Below, piece after piece: positions 8,920 through 17,247 of a stretch of 64,000 nucleotides of DNA. Within the stretch, counting starts at the first letter, position 1, and each line of letters opens with the position of its first letter. This DNA comes from an uncultured Shimia sp. (lineage in GTDB: Bacteria > Pseudomonadota > Alphaproteobacteria > Rhodobacterales > Rhodobacteraceae), in the NCBI RefSeq assembly GCF_947493595.1, contig NZ_CANLRL010000001.1:558001-622000 (forward strand). Reading direction: 5' to 3'. The notes below the pieces were generated by a model. That model searched no databases, was not told the origin of the DNA, and saw only the letters and a program-made list of their open reading frames with translations. Made by a program: the position numbers and the translations under genes.

Positions 8920-9585
8920 CTACGCCCGTTGTGCCGCCGCGTTGATGCCGGCGGCGCAGAAGGCCACCAATTCGTCAAGATGGTTGGCGGCGCTTGACGG
9001 CATGACACTCAGCACATCCATGCGCCATTGCGAGGTGATCAAAGCCAACATGCCCGCCGCCGAATAGACAAAACCGTTGGCGACAGCAGCCCGCGCCTGC
9101 GCCGGATAGAGCGCTGCCAGTTCTTCAACAAAACGGGTGGCCGTTGGGTCAAAGCAGATCGCCGCAAGATCTTTCCAACGCTCATCAGCCGACACAAAGG
9201 CCACGATCCGCGCATAGGCCACCCATTGCGGCCCGCCCACGTCGATTCGCTCAAAAAACGGCCCGAAGAAACAGTCCAGAATGGCGGGCACGGTCAGAGG
9301 CCCTTGTGCTTTGCGGGCCTCCAGCGCGAAAATGCGGGCCTCGCCCAAAACATCAGCCCGCCGCGCCACCACCCGCCAAAACAACTCTTCTTTGCTGCCG
9401 CCGTGATGGTTCACCAAAGCGCCTTGCACGTCGGCCTCTGCGGCGATGTCTCGAATCGAGGCTGCATCAAATCCGCTTTGGGCAAACACCCGCTCTGCGG
9501 CGTCCATAATGCGCGCGCGGGTTTCCAAAGCCCGTTTGGACGGGGCCCTTTGTCTTTGTTTTTCTTGAGGAATGTCCTTCAGCAT
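8920..9585 (-). CDS. TetR-family transcriptional regulator
   Basis: A 221-residue repressor-type regulator. Residues about 18-70 form the TetR helix-turn-helix (RARIMDAAERVFAQSGFDAASIRDIA, then VNHHGGSKEELFWRVV, where family members usually have YYHF). The C-terminal half is a helical ligand-binding region without a recognisable subfamily signature. It is transcribed divergently from the monooxygenase operon with only 64 bases between the two start codons. It therefore very likely controls that operon and itself. The inducer is unknown but is presumably a substrate of the operon's enzymes or transporter. Confidence 0.88.
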   Translation of the reverse strand: MLKDIPQEKQRQRAPSKRALETRARIMDAAERVFAQSGFDAASIRDIAAEADVQGALVNHHGGSKEELFWRVVARRADVLGEARIFALEARKAQGPLTVPAILDCFFGPFFERIDVGGPQWVAYARIVAFVSADERWKDLAAICFDPTATRFVEELAALYPAQARAAVANGFVYSAAGMLALITSQWRMDVLSVMPSSAANHLDELVAFCAAGINAAAQRA

Positions 9586-9605
9586 AAAAAGAGCTTGCCT
9601 TATTT

Positions 9606-9620
9606 TTGACGAGTGTTCAA
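9606..9620. promoter_or_regulatory. candidate TetR operator between regulator and monooxygenase operon
   Basis: TTGACGAGTGTTCAA is an imperfect 15-base palindrome (TTGA and A on the left match TCAA and T on the right) in the shared 64-base divergent gap, where a TetR dimer site is expected. Its TTGACG could also act as a -35 box for the operon. Confidence 0.4.
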
Positions 9621-9625
9621 TTTAA

Positions 9626-9646
9626 AATCCTCTGGGGGAGAGGATT
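9626..9646 (+). promoter_or_regulatory. perfect inverted repeat covering the monooxygenase ribosome-binding site
   Basis: AATCCTCT-GGGGG-AGAGGATT forms an 8-bp stem with a 5-base loop, and the ATG follows 3 bases later. The right arm AGAGGA is the only Shine-Dalgarno-like sequence, so in RNA the hairpin would hide it. As DNA it could equally be a protein site. Confidence 0.5.
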
Positions 9647-9649
9647 ATC

Positions 9650-10963
9650 ATGGACACCAGCGGAAAATTTGCTCTGATCGGAGCTGGTCCCATGGGGCTT
9701 GCCATGGCGAAAGTTTTGAAAGAACAGGGCATCGCTTTTGACGGGTTTGAACTGCACAGCGATGTTGGTGGGCTCTGGGACATCGAAGCCCCACACTCCA
9801 CAATGTATGAAAGCGCGCATCTGATCTCGTCCAAGACGATGACGGAGTTTGCCGACTTCCCGATGAAAGAGGATGTCGCCGAGTACCCGTCTCACCGCGA
9901 GATGGCGCAATATTTCCGTGATTTTGCAGATCAGTTTGATCTGCGCAGCCACTATCATTTCAACACCGAAGTGGTGCAGGCCGTCCCACTGGGCAACAGC
10001 GGCCATGGCTGGCGCGTCGTTACAAGGCAAAACGGTGTGCAGACAGAGGCGGAGTACGCGGGCGTGCTGATTGCCAATGGCACCCTTAGTGAGCCCAACA
10101 TGCCGCGTTTTCCTGGCCAGTTTGATGGCGAGATGATCCACGCGTCGCAATACCGTCATCCGGAGCAGTTTTCTGGAAAACGTGTGCTGATTGTGGGCGC
10201 GGGCAACTCCGGGTGTGACATCGCCGTGGATGCGGTCCACCATGGCGCAAGCTGCGATATTTCCATGCGGCGTGGCTATTATTTCGTGCCCAAATACGTC
10301 TTTGGAAAACCAGCGGACACGATGGGCGGTGCGATCAAACTGCCCATGTGGCTCAAGCGGCCGATCGATAGTCTGATCCTGAAGTGGTTTGTTGGTGATC
10401 CGCAAAAATACGGCTTTCCCAAACCGGACTACAAACTCTACGAGAGCCACCCGGTGGTGAACTCGTTGGTGCTGTATCACGCAGGCCACGGCGACATTTC
10501 CATTCGTGGCGACATTGCCGATATGGCAGGCACCACCGTCACCTTCAAAGACGGCACAGCGGCAAATTATGACATGATCCTCGCCGCCACCGGCTACAAA
10601 CTGCACTATCCTTTCATTGAGAAAACCCTGCTGAACTGGCGCGGGGACGCGCCGCATCTCTACCTCAACGCTTTCCATCCGGCACGAGATGATCTCTTTG
10701 TGCTGGGCATGGTGGAGGCCACGGGTCTCGGCTGGCAGGGACGGCACGAACAGGCAGAGATGGTGGCCCGTTACATCGCTGGTTTGCGCGATGGTTCCAA
10801 AGCCGCCAAAAAACTGCAAGCAGAGAAGTCGGCGAGCTTTGATCGTGCCACCGGCGGCATGGACTATCTCGATTTGCCGCGCATGGCCTACTATGTGGAT
10901 AAAGCAACCTATCGCGGTGCGGTCACCGGCTGGATAAAATCGCTGCAATCAGGGCAGGGCTGA
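9650..10963 (+). CDS. flavin-containing monooxygenase (FMO type)
   Basis: A 437-residue FAD/NADPH monooxygenase that adds one oxygen to an N, S or carbonyl substrate. The FAD Rossmann motif is GAGPMG (residues 11-16) and the NADPH motif is GAGNSG (183-188). Between them lies the FMO fingerprint FxGxxxHxxxY, visible as FDGEMIHASQY (158-168). A late ATGY motif occurs in ILAATGYKLHYPF. The Y at the fingerprint's end argues for classical FMO rather than Baeyer-Villiger type I, though activity cannot be read from sequence. It is the first gene of a four-gene operon, and its TGA overlaps the next ATG by one base. Confidence 0.88.
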   Translation: MDTSGKFALIGAGPMGLAMAKVLKEQGIAFDGFELHSDVGGLWDIEAPHSTMYESAHLISSKTMTEFADFPMKEDVAEYPSHREMAQYFRDFADQFDLRSHYHFNTEVVQAVPLGNSGHGWRVVTRQNGVQTEAEYAGVLIANGTLSEPNMPRFPGQFDGEMIHASQYRHPEQFSGKRVLIVGAGNSGCDIAVDAVHHGASCDISMRRGYYFVPKYVFGKPADTMGGAIKLPMWLKRPIDSLILKWFVGDPQKYGFPKPDYKLYESHPVVNSLVLYHAGHGDISIRGDIADMAGTTVTFKDGTAANYDMILAATGYKLHYPFIEKTLLNWRGDAPHLYLNAFHPARDDLFVLGMVEATGLGWQGRHEQAEMVARYIAGLRDGSKAAKKLQAEKSASFDRATGGMDYLDLPRMAYYVDKATYRGAVTGWIKSLQSGQG

Positions 10964-11871
10964 TGGACGTTGCCACCATAGACAGCGTTGCGCTCAACTT
11001 CAGCGCCACTTCCATGACCGTGCTGAATGCGGTTTTGGCGGTGGTGATGTTCTCCATCGCCATTGATCTGACCCCAAGCGATTTTCGCCGCTTGCTCTAC
11101 GCGCCACGCGCCTTACTGACGGGGTTGGCCAGCCAGTTCCTGCTGCTGCCCGCGCTGACGTTTTTGCTGGTGCTGATAACACAGCCGCAACCGTCTATTG
11201 CGCTGGGTCTGATGTTGGTGGCGGCCTGTCCGGGGGGCAATATCTCCAACTTCATCACCCACCGTGCCGGTGGCAACGCCGCACTGTCTGTCTCGATGAC
11301 CGCCTTTGCCACTGTGGGCGCGATCCTGTTGACGCCGCTCAACATTGCGCTTTGGGGCGGGCTCTATGCGCCCACGCGGGACATCCTTCAGGCGACGAAG
11401 ATTGATCCGGTTTCTGTGGCGATTACGGTTGGCTGCATGCTGGTGTTGCCGCTCATTCTGGGTGTCACCCTGCGCGCAGCAAAGCCAACGCTGGCCGCCA
11501 AATTGCACGGCCCGCTTCAGACCCTCTCGATGGTGATTTTCCTTGCATTCATCGTCTTGGCACTGGCCAACAACTGGCAGAACTTTAAACTCTTCGCAGG
11601 CGCGGTGGCATTCCTTGTGGTGCTGCACAATGCGCTGGCTTTGGCGGGCGGCTTTGGTCTCGCCACACTTGCCCGCCTATCCCCCTACGACCGCCGCGCC
11701 GTGACCATTGAAACTGGCATCCAGAATTCGGGCCTTGGCCTGATCCTGATCTTCGCGTTCTTTGGTGGGCTGGGTGGCATGGCCGTGGTCGCGGCCTTCT
11801 GGGGCGTTTGGCATGCGATCACTGGTCTTGGTTTGGCCGCTCTGATGAGCCGTACAAAGGCTGCACGATGA
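10963..11871 (+). CDS. bile acid:sodium symporter (BASS/SBF) family transporter
   Basis: An inner-membrane protein of 302 residues with about nine or ten hydrophobic helices, typical of the BASS family, which couples sodium entry to uptake of organic anions such as bile acids, pantoate or keto acids. Family blocks: VVMFSIAIDLTPSDFRR near the N-terminus, LMLVAACPGGNISNFITHRAGGNAALS (the conserved GG-NxxT/SxxxxGN region) and VTIETGIQNSGLGL (ExGxQNxxL) near residue 250. The start overlaps the monooxygenase stop (TGATG) and its own stop overlaps the next start (ATGA), so it is translationally coupled. It probably imports the substrate processed by the neighbouring oxidoreductases. Confidence 0.88.
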   Translation: MDVATIDSVALNFSATSMTVLNAVLAVVMFSIAIDLTPSDFRRLLYAPRALLTGLASQFLLLPALTFLLVLITQPQPSIALGLMLVAACPGGNISNFITHRAGGNAALSVSMTAFATVGAILLTPLNIALWGGLYAPTRDILQATKIDPVSVAITVGCMLVLPLILGVTLRAAKPTLAAKLHGPLQTLSMVIFLAFIVLALANNWQNFKLFAGAVAFLVVLHNALALAGGFGLATLARLSPYDRRAVTIETGIQNSGLGLILIFAFFGGLGGMAVVAAFWGVWHAITGLGLAALMSRTKAAR

Positions 11872-12806
11872 CTTGCATATTGATCACCGGTGCCGCTGGC
11901 ATGGTGGGGCGCAGCCTCTTGGCGGAACTGGCAGACACAGAGCATGAGGTTATTGCCTGTGATGTGGCGGTACCCGACGACTTGCCTGCCAACGCGCGGT
12001 TTCGCCCGATGGATGTGACCACGGACGCGCCCCTGCGGGTCATTGCGCGGCATCAGCCGGATGTGATCGTGCACCTGGCGTCCATCGTGACTCCGCCGCC
12101 CGGTAGTGGTCGTGATTTTGCCTATGATGTCGACGTGACCGGCACCAAAAACGTGGTCAACGCCGCGCTCGCCGCGGGCACCAAACGTCTGGTTGTGACC
12201 TCATCCGGCGCCGCCTATGGCTATCATGCCGACAACCCGGTGCCGCTCATCGAGACAGACGCCATCCGTGGCAACGAAGAGTTTGCTTACGCCCATCACA
12301 AGCGTCTGGTGGAGGAGTTCTTGGCCGACACCCGCCACAACGCGCCGCATCTTGAGCAGGTGATCTTGCGTGTCGGCACGGTCTTGGGACGCGAGACCAA
12401 CAACCAGATCACAGACTTGTTCCACCGGCCGCGCCTATTGGCGGTCAGTGGGAGTGAGAGCCCCTTTGTCTTCATTTGGACCCGCGATCTGGCCCGCATC
12501 CTGAAACGCGCCGCCACCGATGGTCCGGCGGGTATTTTTAACGTGGCGGGCGATGGTGCGCTTGGGGTGCAGGATCTGGCCGGGATTCTGCAAAAACCCA
12601 TCCTGCGATTGCCAGCTTGGGGTCTCAAAGCTGTGCTCGCCATCGCGCACCCATTGGGTCTCACCCAATACGGTCCGGAGCAGGTGCGCTTTTTGCAGTT
12701 CCGACCTGTGCTGTCCAACACGGCGCTCAAACGCGACTTTGGCTACACGCCGGAGAAAACCAGCCGCGAAGTTTTTGACCATTGGGTGGAGGCGCAGGAC
12801 CAATGA
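11868..12806 (+). CDS. NAD-dependent epimerase/dehydratase-family (extended SDR) oxidoreductase
   Basis: 312 residues. The start at 11868 (MTCILITGAAGMVG) is fixed by the ATGA overlap with the transporter stop. The longer frame from 11808 has no support. The extended-SDR nucleotide site TGAAGMVG is at residues 7-14, VTSSGAAYG gives the catalytic Ser near 112-113, and the YxxxK pair is Y141/K145 in YAHHK. The C-terminal part (VFIWTRDLARILKRA, NVAGDGALGVQDLA) is typical of the epimerase/3-beta-hydroxysteroid dehydrogenase-like group. Whether it acts on sugars, sterols or another alcohol is open. Context with a transporter and monooxygenase favours a small-molecule catabolic step. Confidence 0.85.
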   Translation: MTCILITGAAGMVGRSLLAELADTEHEVIACDVAVPDDLPANARFRPMDVTTDAPLRVIARHQPDVIVHLASIVTPPPGSGRDFAYDVDVTGTKNVVNAALAAGTKRLVVTSSGAAYGYHADNPVPLIETDAIRGNEEFAYAHHKRLVEEFLADTRHNAPHLEQVILRVGTVLGRETNNQITDLFHRPRLLAVSGSESPFVFIWTRDLARILKRAATDGPAGIFNVAGDGALGVQDLAGILQKPILRLPAWGLKAVLAIAHPLGLTQYGPEQVRFLQFRPVLSNTALKRDFGYTPEKTSREVFDHWVEAQDQ

Positions 12807-13591
12807 ACATGGCCCCAGAAAATTTGCCTCCCAAAACCGCGGTGATTTCTGGTGGGGCAGGCGGCTTGGGTACGGCCTTGTCGGCGCAGTTGCAGGCCGA
12901 AGGCTGGCGTGTGGTTCTGCTTGATCTGAACGTCGCGCATCTGCCTCACACGGCCACACAGCTGCCGATGAAATGTGACGTCACCGATCCCCGCGCGTTG
13001 AAAGATTGCTGCACCAAAATTCTCGCCTGTCATGACAGCATCGATTTGGTGATCTACGGGGCAGGGGTGACCGCCATCGCACCGGTTGAAGACCTGCTGG
13101 AGCAGGCCCATCGCCGCCTTTTTGACATCAACTACTTTGCCGCCGCTGCCATGGCCAAAGCCTTCCTGCCCGCGTTGCGGGCCTCCAAAGGCACCCATCT
13201 GGCGATCACTTCGGTGGCAGGCTTTGCCCCTTTGCGCCACCGTGCCAGCTACGCCGCCTCCAAACACGCCATGACCGGTTTTTTTGCCTCTCTGCGGGTG
13301 GAGGAGGCGGCCCACGGCGTGAAAATCGTGATCGCGGCGCCGGCCTTTGTTGCCACCAATGTCGGCAATCCCGATGCGGACACCGACGGGCTGACCCGCC
13401 CTGGGGCAGCGCAGGATGCGGTGGATGTGGTCACAGCGGATCAGGCCGCGGACATCATCCTGCGCGGTCTCAAGCGCGGCAAGACCGACATCTTTGTCGG
13501 CCGTGTCGCCAAGCTGTCAGACGTGATGATGCGCCTGTCGCCAAAGCTGTATGATTGGGTCATGGGCCGGGCAATCAAGGCCGACAGGTGA
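12803..13591 (+). CDS. short-chain dehydrogenase/reductase
   Basis: 262-residue classical SDR. The start at 12803 (MNMAPENLPPKTAVISGGAGGLG) overlaps the previous stop by ATGA. The glycine motif GGAGGLG is at residues 17-23 and the catalytic Ser at about 137 (ITSVAGF). The YxxxK pair is Y150/K154 in YAASKHAM. The usual NNAG is replaced by YGAG (VIYGAGVT). The C-terminus has a helix-rich end like membrane-associated SDRs. It closes the four-gene operon, so monooxygenation, one or two alcohol/ketone oxidations and uptake are encoded together. Confidence 0.88.
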   Translation: MNMAPENLPPKTAVISGGAGGLGTALSAQLQAEGWRVVLLDLNVAHLPHTATQLPMKCDVTDPRALKDCCTKILACHDSIDLVIYGAGVTAIAPVEDLLEQAHRRLFDINYFAAAAMAKAFLPALRASKGTHLAITSVAGFAPLRHRASYAASKHAMTGFFASLRVEEAAHGVKIVIAAPAFVATNVGNPDADTDGLTRPGAAQDAVDVVTADQAADIILRGLKRGKTDIFVGRVAKLSDVMMRLSPKLYDWVMGRAIKADR

Positions 13592-13622
13592 TCCCAACAA
13601 GAGCCACCTGCCGCGCATCTCA

Positions 13623-15911
13623 TCAGGAGGCGTAGTTTCCAACCCAACGGTTGTTGAGGCCTTCCAGCTGCTGCGCGGTCACACCCTCCAAGAATACGTC
13701 GAAGTTGCCATTGACCTGCACAAACACACCATTGCCGTCCGGATCATCCGTCAGCCTGATGAAGGGCGACGAGAACACGTCCACTGGCAAAGGATCGCCA
13801 TTGACGTCGACAAAGGTGATGACGTCTTTGCTTTGACCGTATTGTGTTGTCGGCTCAAAGTCTCGGATATGCACGACGCCACCGGCATCTGCGTGGGCCA
13901 CCACCTCAAAGTGATCGTGGCCTTCGCCGCCTTCCAAAACATCGCCGTTGTCGCCGATTAGATGGTCGTTGCCGTCGCCGCCAATCAGCGTGTCGCTGTC
14001 TGTCGGATCCTCTCCGTCGTCCTGGCCATTCAGCAGATCGTCCCCGCTGCCGCCTTTGAGCAGGTCAGTGCCTTCACCGGCTTCTAGCGTGTCATCGCCA
14101 AATTTGCCCAGCAGGTAATCATCGCCGTCGCCACCTTCCAGCAGATCGTTGCCGTTGCCACCGCGTAGCGTGTCATCGCCATCGCCGCCATCGACCACGT
14201 CATTGCCGTTGCCTGCGAAGACCAGGTCGTCCCCATCTGCGGCGTCCACGATGTCATTACCACCATAGGAGCGGATGACTTCTGCGTCGTCGGTGCCTGC
14301 GAGGTTTTCAGCAGCGCCCGTGCCGTGGTTCGACTGAACCTGAGGTCCCACGAGGTTGCCAAGCCAGCTGTCGATGTTGTCTTGCAGCTCACTGGCGGTG
14401 ACGCCGGAGACAAAGGCCACATCCACACCGTCAAGTTGCAGGATCGCACCGCTGCCATCGGCAGCATCATGAATGCACAAGGCTGTGGTGTCCGGATTGT
14501 TGAAATCGGAGGCCGGCAATAGCTGTCCGTTTTCATCTAGCAGGGTGATTGTCTCGGCGTCGTTACGGTCCTGCTCGGTTGGGTCAAAATCGGAGATTTG
14601 CACCACCTCCGCGCCGTCCGGGTCGACCACGACTTCAAAGTCGTCGATACCCGCGCCGCCGGTCAGCACATCGCCGTTGTCCCCGATCAGACGGTCGTTG
14701 TCATCCCCACCTTCCAATGTGTCGCTGTCCGCACTGGAAACCGCGCCATCGCGGCCATCCAACAGGTCACTGCCAATCCCACCTTTGAGCACATCGGTGC
14801 CGGTCCCGGCCCGCAACGTGTCATCGCCAGACTTGCCCAGCAGGTAGTCATCTCCAGAACCACCCTCTAACGAGTCATTGCCATCCATGCCGCGCAGCAC
14901 GTCATTGCCTGTGCCTCCATAGACAGTGTCGTCTCCGCTGCCCGCCAACACACGATCGTCACCACCGTTGCCATTTACAAGGTCGTCACCGCCATAGGCG
15001 CGGATAGCATCATCACCTTCGTTGCCGGTTAACTCATCCGCACCGCCGGTGCCAAAGATCGGCTCAGGCGCTGGTTGAGACGTGTTGCCCAACCAGCTGC
15101 TTGTGTCACTTTGCAAATCGCTGGCGCTCATGCCTTCCACCAAAGCCACATTCACGTCATTGAAGCGCAGCAGAGCCCCACTGCCATCCTCGGCATCCAC
15201 AATGGTCAACATGGGCGCGTCGAGCTGGAGGAGGTCCTCCAGCGGGATCTGGTCGCCGTTTTGGTCCCGCAGCGTGATGGTTTCCACCGCGTCGCCGTCA
15301 ACGGCGGTCAGGTCAAAGTCGCGGATATGCACCATAGAGTCACCGTTGGGATCAACAATCACCTCAAAGCTGTCCACGCCCGCCCCACCGGACAGCACAT
15401 CGCCATTGTCGCCATACAGCAGGTCATTGCCATCACCGGCGTCCAGCGTGTCACTGTCGGTGGCATCGTCAACGCCATCGGTGCCGTCCAGCACATCGTC
15501 ACCGCGCCCACCTTTTAACAGATCGGTGCCGGTGCCGCCGCTCAGGCTGTCATTGCCATCTTTGCCCAGCAGGTAGTCGTTGCCTTGCTCGCCAAACAGC
15601 CAGTCATCACCGGTGCCGCCACGCAGGGTGTCCTCGCCCTCGGCGCCGTAAAGTTCGTCATTGCCGTCCCCACCAAACAGCAGATCGTTTCCGGCAAAGG
15701 CCTGCATCAGGTCGTTGCCACCATATCCCCGCATCACCTCGTCTTCGATGGTGCCGTGCAGGATGTCGCTGCCACCGGTGCCGGTATCAGACGTAGGTTC
15801 CAACGGTGGTGTCGTCCCATCCGGGCCTTCAACATCATCATCGCTCTGCGGGGTGGCAACCATGGCGCCCAGGGCCAATGCGGATGTGCTCAACAACAGG
15901 GTTAGTAACAT
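13623..15911 (-). CDS. RTX (hemolysin-type) calcium-binding repeat protein, three tandem modules
   Basis: 762 residues, predicted secreted. It begins with a leader-like stretch (MLLTLLLSTSALALGAMVA), then a short Asp/Thr/Pro spacer, then three copies of a module about 240 residues long (about 48-276, 289-519, 531-759). Each module starts with several nonapeptide calcium-binding repeats (GGxGxDxLxG, e.g. GGDGNDELYG, GGTGTDLLKG). It continues with a DTLxxGDxND..GDNGDVL..GG block and ends in a non-repeat domain closing with SWLGN, SWLGN or RWVGN. No adhesin, protease or toxin domain is visible, nor a type I exporter in the window. The final residues could be a type I signal. It could be surface-anchored or extracellular. 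Confidence 0.88.
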   Translation of the reverse strand: MLLTLLLSTSALALGAMVATPQSDDDVEGPDGTTPPLEPTSDTGTGGSDILHGTIEDEVMRGYGGNDLMQAFAGNDLLFGGDGNDELYGAEGEDTLRGGTGDDWLFGEQGNDYLLGKDGNDSLSGGTGTDLLKGGRGDDVLDGTDGVDDATDSDTLDAGDGNDLLYGDNGDVLSGGAGVDSFEVIVDPNGDSMVHIRDFDLTAVDGDAVETITLRDQNGDQIPLEDLLQLDAPMLTIVDAEDGSGALLRFNDVNVALVEGMSASDLQSDTSSWLGNTSQPAPEPIFGTGGADELTGNEGDDAIRAYGGDDLVNGNGGDDRVLAGSGDDTVYGGTGNDVLRGMDGNDSLEGGSGDDYLLGKSGDDTLRAGTGTDVLKGGIGSDLLDGRDGAVSSADSDTLEGGDDNDRLIGDNGDVLTGGAGIDDFEVVVDPDGAEVVQISDFDPTEQDRNDAETITLLDENGQLLPASDFNNPDTTALCIHDAADGSGAILQLDGVDVAFVSGVTASELQDNIDSWLGNLVGPQVQSNHGTGAAENLAGTDDAEVIRSYGGNDIVDAADGDDLVFAGNGNDVVDGGDGDDTLRGGNGNDLLEGGDGDDYLLGKFGDDTLEAGEGTDLLKGGSGDDLLNGQDDGEDPTDSDTLIGGDGNDHLIGDNGDVLEGGEGHDHFEVVAHADAGGVVHIRDFEPTTQYGQSKDVITFVDVNGDPLPVDVFSSPFIRLTDDPDGNGVFVQVNGNFDVFLEGVTAQQLEGLNNRWVGNYAS
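13635..14321 (-). repeat. RTX protein internal module 3
   Basis: Codes for residues about 531-759: same order (YLLGKFGDDTL, TDLLKGG, DSDTLIGG, GDNGDVLEGG), ending RWVGN just before the stop. Confidence 0.7.
14355..15047 (-). repeat. RTX protein internal module 2
   Basis: Codes for residues about 289-519: same order as module 1 (YLLGKSGDDTL, TDVLKGG, DSDTLEGG, GDNGDVLTGG), ending DSWLGN. Confidence 0.7.
15084..15770 (-). repeat. RTX protein internal module 1
   Basis: Codes for residues about 48-276: nonapeptide RTX repeats, then a beta-rich block ending SSWLGN. Its counterparts follow at a 240-243 residue period. Confidence 0.7.
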
Positions 15912-16137
15912 GGAACGATGGTCCTCCTAACGCACGAGACAATGATTTTAAGAAAATCACAGAGAGGTCTATACACGTTAAGCGGTTGTTTTCAATAAAT
16001 GGATCTCCGTTAACCTTTAATCTCATGGAAACAGTGTGTTTCCATCGGCTTGGGTCGGAAAGATGTGGTTTTGGGGCGCTATCCGACGGGAGCTGGTGAC
16101 CTGTTTGGCACCTTGTCATCATCGGAAGGGAAGAAAG

Positions 16138-16221
16138 TGGTGGGCGACCCTGGAATCGAACCAGGCGTGCGTCTCCGCGAGGGAGTTACAGTCCCCTGCC
16201 ACACCTTGCGGCCTGTCGCCC
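16138..16221 (-). tRNA. tRNA-Tyr (GTA), CCA encoded
   Basis: On the minus strand the acceptor GGGCGAC pairs perfectly with GTCGCCC, followed by discriminator A and encoded CCA. The anticodon loop CTGTAAC gives GTA (Tyr). The long variable arm (CTCGCGGAGACGCACG region) suits tRNA-Tyr, and the T arm is CCTGG-TTCGATT-CCAGG. Position 8 reads as A rather than the usual T. It is divergent from rlmB. Confidence 0.93.
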
Positions 16222-16257
16222 ACTTTCTTGAGGCCCGCTGGCCTCGGTGTGAGGGGG

Positions 16258-16286
16258 TATTTATTGGCAGTTGTTGGGGGCGTCAA
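16258..16286 (-). promoter_or_regulatory. promoter of tRNA-Tyr
   Basis: TTGACG (16281-16286) and TAAATA (16258-16263) on the minus strand are separated by exactly 17 bases and lie about 37 bases before the tRNA 5' end. This is a standard housekeeping arrangement. Confidence 0.65.
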
Positions 16287-16359
16287 CCAGAAAATACCTT
16301 GCAGAGCCCGCTTCTTTTCCGCATTGGTGAACCCTCTATATTTTGAAGGTGTCAGAGCG

Positions 16360-17139
16360 ATGAAAAAACCCAAATGGGTCGTGCAAAAAGAACAGCAGAA
16401 ACGCAAAGATGCGGCGGAAACCGTCTGGTTGTTTGGCCTGCACGCGGTGCGCGACGCTCTGGCGAATCCAAAACGTGAAAAACTGCGACTCATCGTGACC
16501 AAAAATGCTGCGGATAAACTGGCAGACGCCATCGCTGAATCCGGTATGACGCCGGAAGTGGTCGATCCGCGCAAGTTCAACGCTCCGCTGGATCCGCAAT
16601 CCGTGCACCAAGGCGCCGCATTGGAAGTGAAGCCGCTGAACTGGGGCAAGCTTTCGGATGTGGCGATTGCCGATGATGACCGTCCGCAACGTCTGATCCT
16701 GCTGGACCGGGTGACCGACCCACATAATGTCGGTGCCATCTTGCGCTCCGCCGAGGTCTTTGGCGCCTTGGCCGTGATTGGCACCCGACACAACTCCGCG
16801 CCGGAAACCGGCGCCTTGGCCAAAACCGCCAGCGGTGCATTGGAGCGCCAGCCCTACCTGCGCTTGCGCAACTTGGCTGACACCATCACTGAGCTACAAA
16901 ACATGGGCTACATTGTGTTGGGCATGGATGGCGAAGCAGAGGACACCATCGAGACCGCTTTGGCAGATCGTTACGACGCGCCCATTGCTCTGGTGCTGGG
17001 GGCAGAAGGACCGGGGCTGCGTCAGAAAACCAAAGAGACCGTGGATCAATTGGTAAAGATCAATTTCGCCGGTGCTTTTGGCTCTCTGAATGTGTCCAAC
17101 GCCGCCGCAGTCGCGCTTTACGCCACGCTGCCGCGCTAA
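16360..17139 (+). CDS. rlmB: SpoU-family 23S rRNA 2'-O-methyltransferase (RlmB-like)
   Basis: 259 residues. Methylates a ribose in rRNA, in RlmB the conserved guanosine 2251 of 23S rRNA. The ATG at 16360 (MKKPKWVVQKEQQKRKD) is preferred over the long frame from 16036, which runs through tRNA-Tyr. The N-terminal substrate-binding domain contains the hallmark WLFGLHAVRDALANP. The SPOUT domain shows motif 1 (DPHNVGAILRSAEVFG), motif 2 (ALVLGAEGPGLR) and motif 3 (SLNVSNAAAVALY), which form the knotted SAM site. Other TrmH/SpoU members are possible, but the GLHAV start is typical of RlmB. It is a single gene followed by a dispersed element copy. Confidence 0.88.
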   Translation: MKKPKWVVQKEQQKRKDAAETVWLFGLHAVRDALANPKREKLRLIVTKNAADKLADAIAESGMTPEVVDPRKFNAPLDPQSVHQGAALEVKPLNWGKLSDVAIADDDRPQRLILLDRVTDPHNVGAILRSAEVFGALAVIGTRHNSAPETGALAKTASGALERQPYLRLRNLADTITELQNMGYIVLGMDGEAEDTIETALADRYDAPIALVLGAEGPGLRQKTKETVDQLVKINFAGAFGSLNVSNAAAVALYATLPR

Positions 17140-17153
17140 AATCCGCCCCAAAC

Positions 17154-17210
17154 CTTCATTTGACTGCAAATATCCCCGCCGGAGGCTCCCAAAGGGGCCG
17201 CCGGATGCCT
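17154..17210 (+). repeat. dispersed intergenic element, copy 2
   Basis: TTCATTTGACTGCAAATATC begins 14 bases after the rlmB stop, on the same strand, followed by a GC-rich region able to pair (CCGCCGG...CCGCCGG direct copies with GGGGCC). See copies at 7272, 25499, 28742 and 57910. Confidence 0.65.
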
Positions 17211-17247
17211 AGATGAAGCGGGCAAACCAACATCAGAGGAGCGCGCG

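Noticed and set aside
9617-10948. Long antisense open frame opposite the flavin monooxygenase gene
   Set aside because: The monooxygenase frame carries all cofactor motifs, and the antisense frame has no recognisable domain and no ribosome-binding site.
9650-10963. Type I Baeyer-Villiger monooxygenase call
   Set aside because: The fingerprint FDGEMIHASQY ends in Tyr as in FMOs. The BVMO-specific pattern with Trp and the second motif were not seen, so I keep the FMO call.
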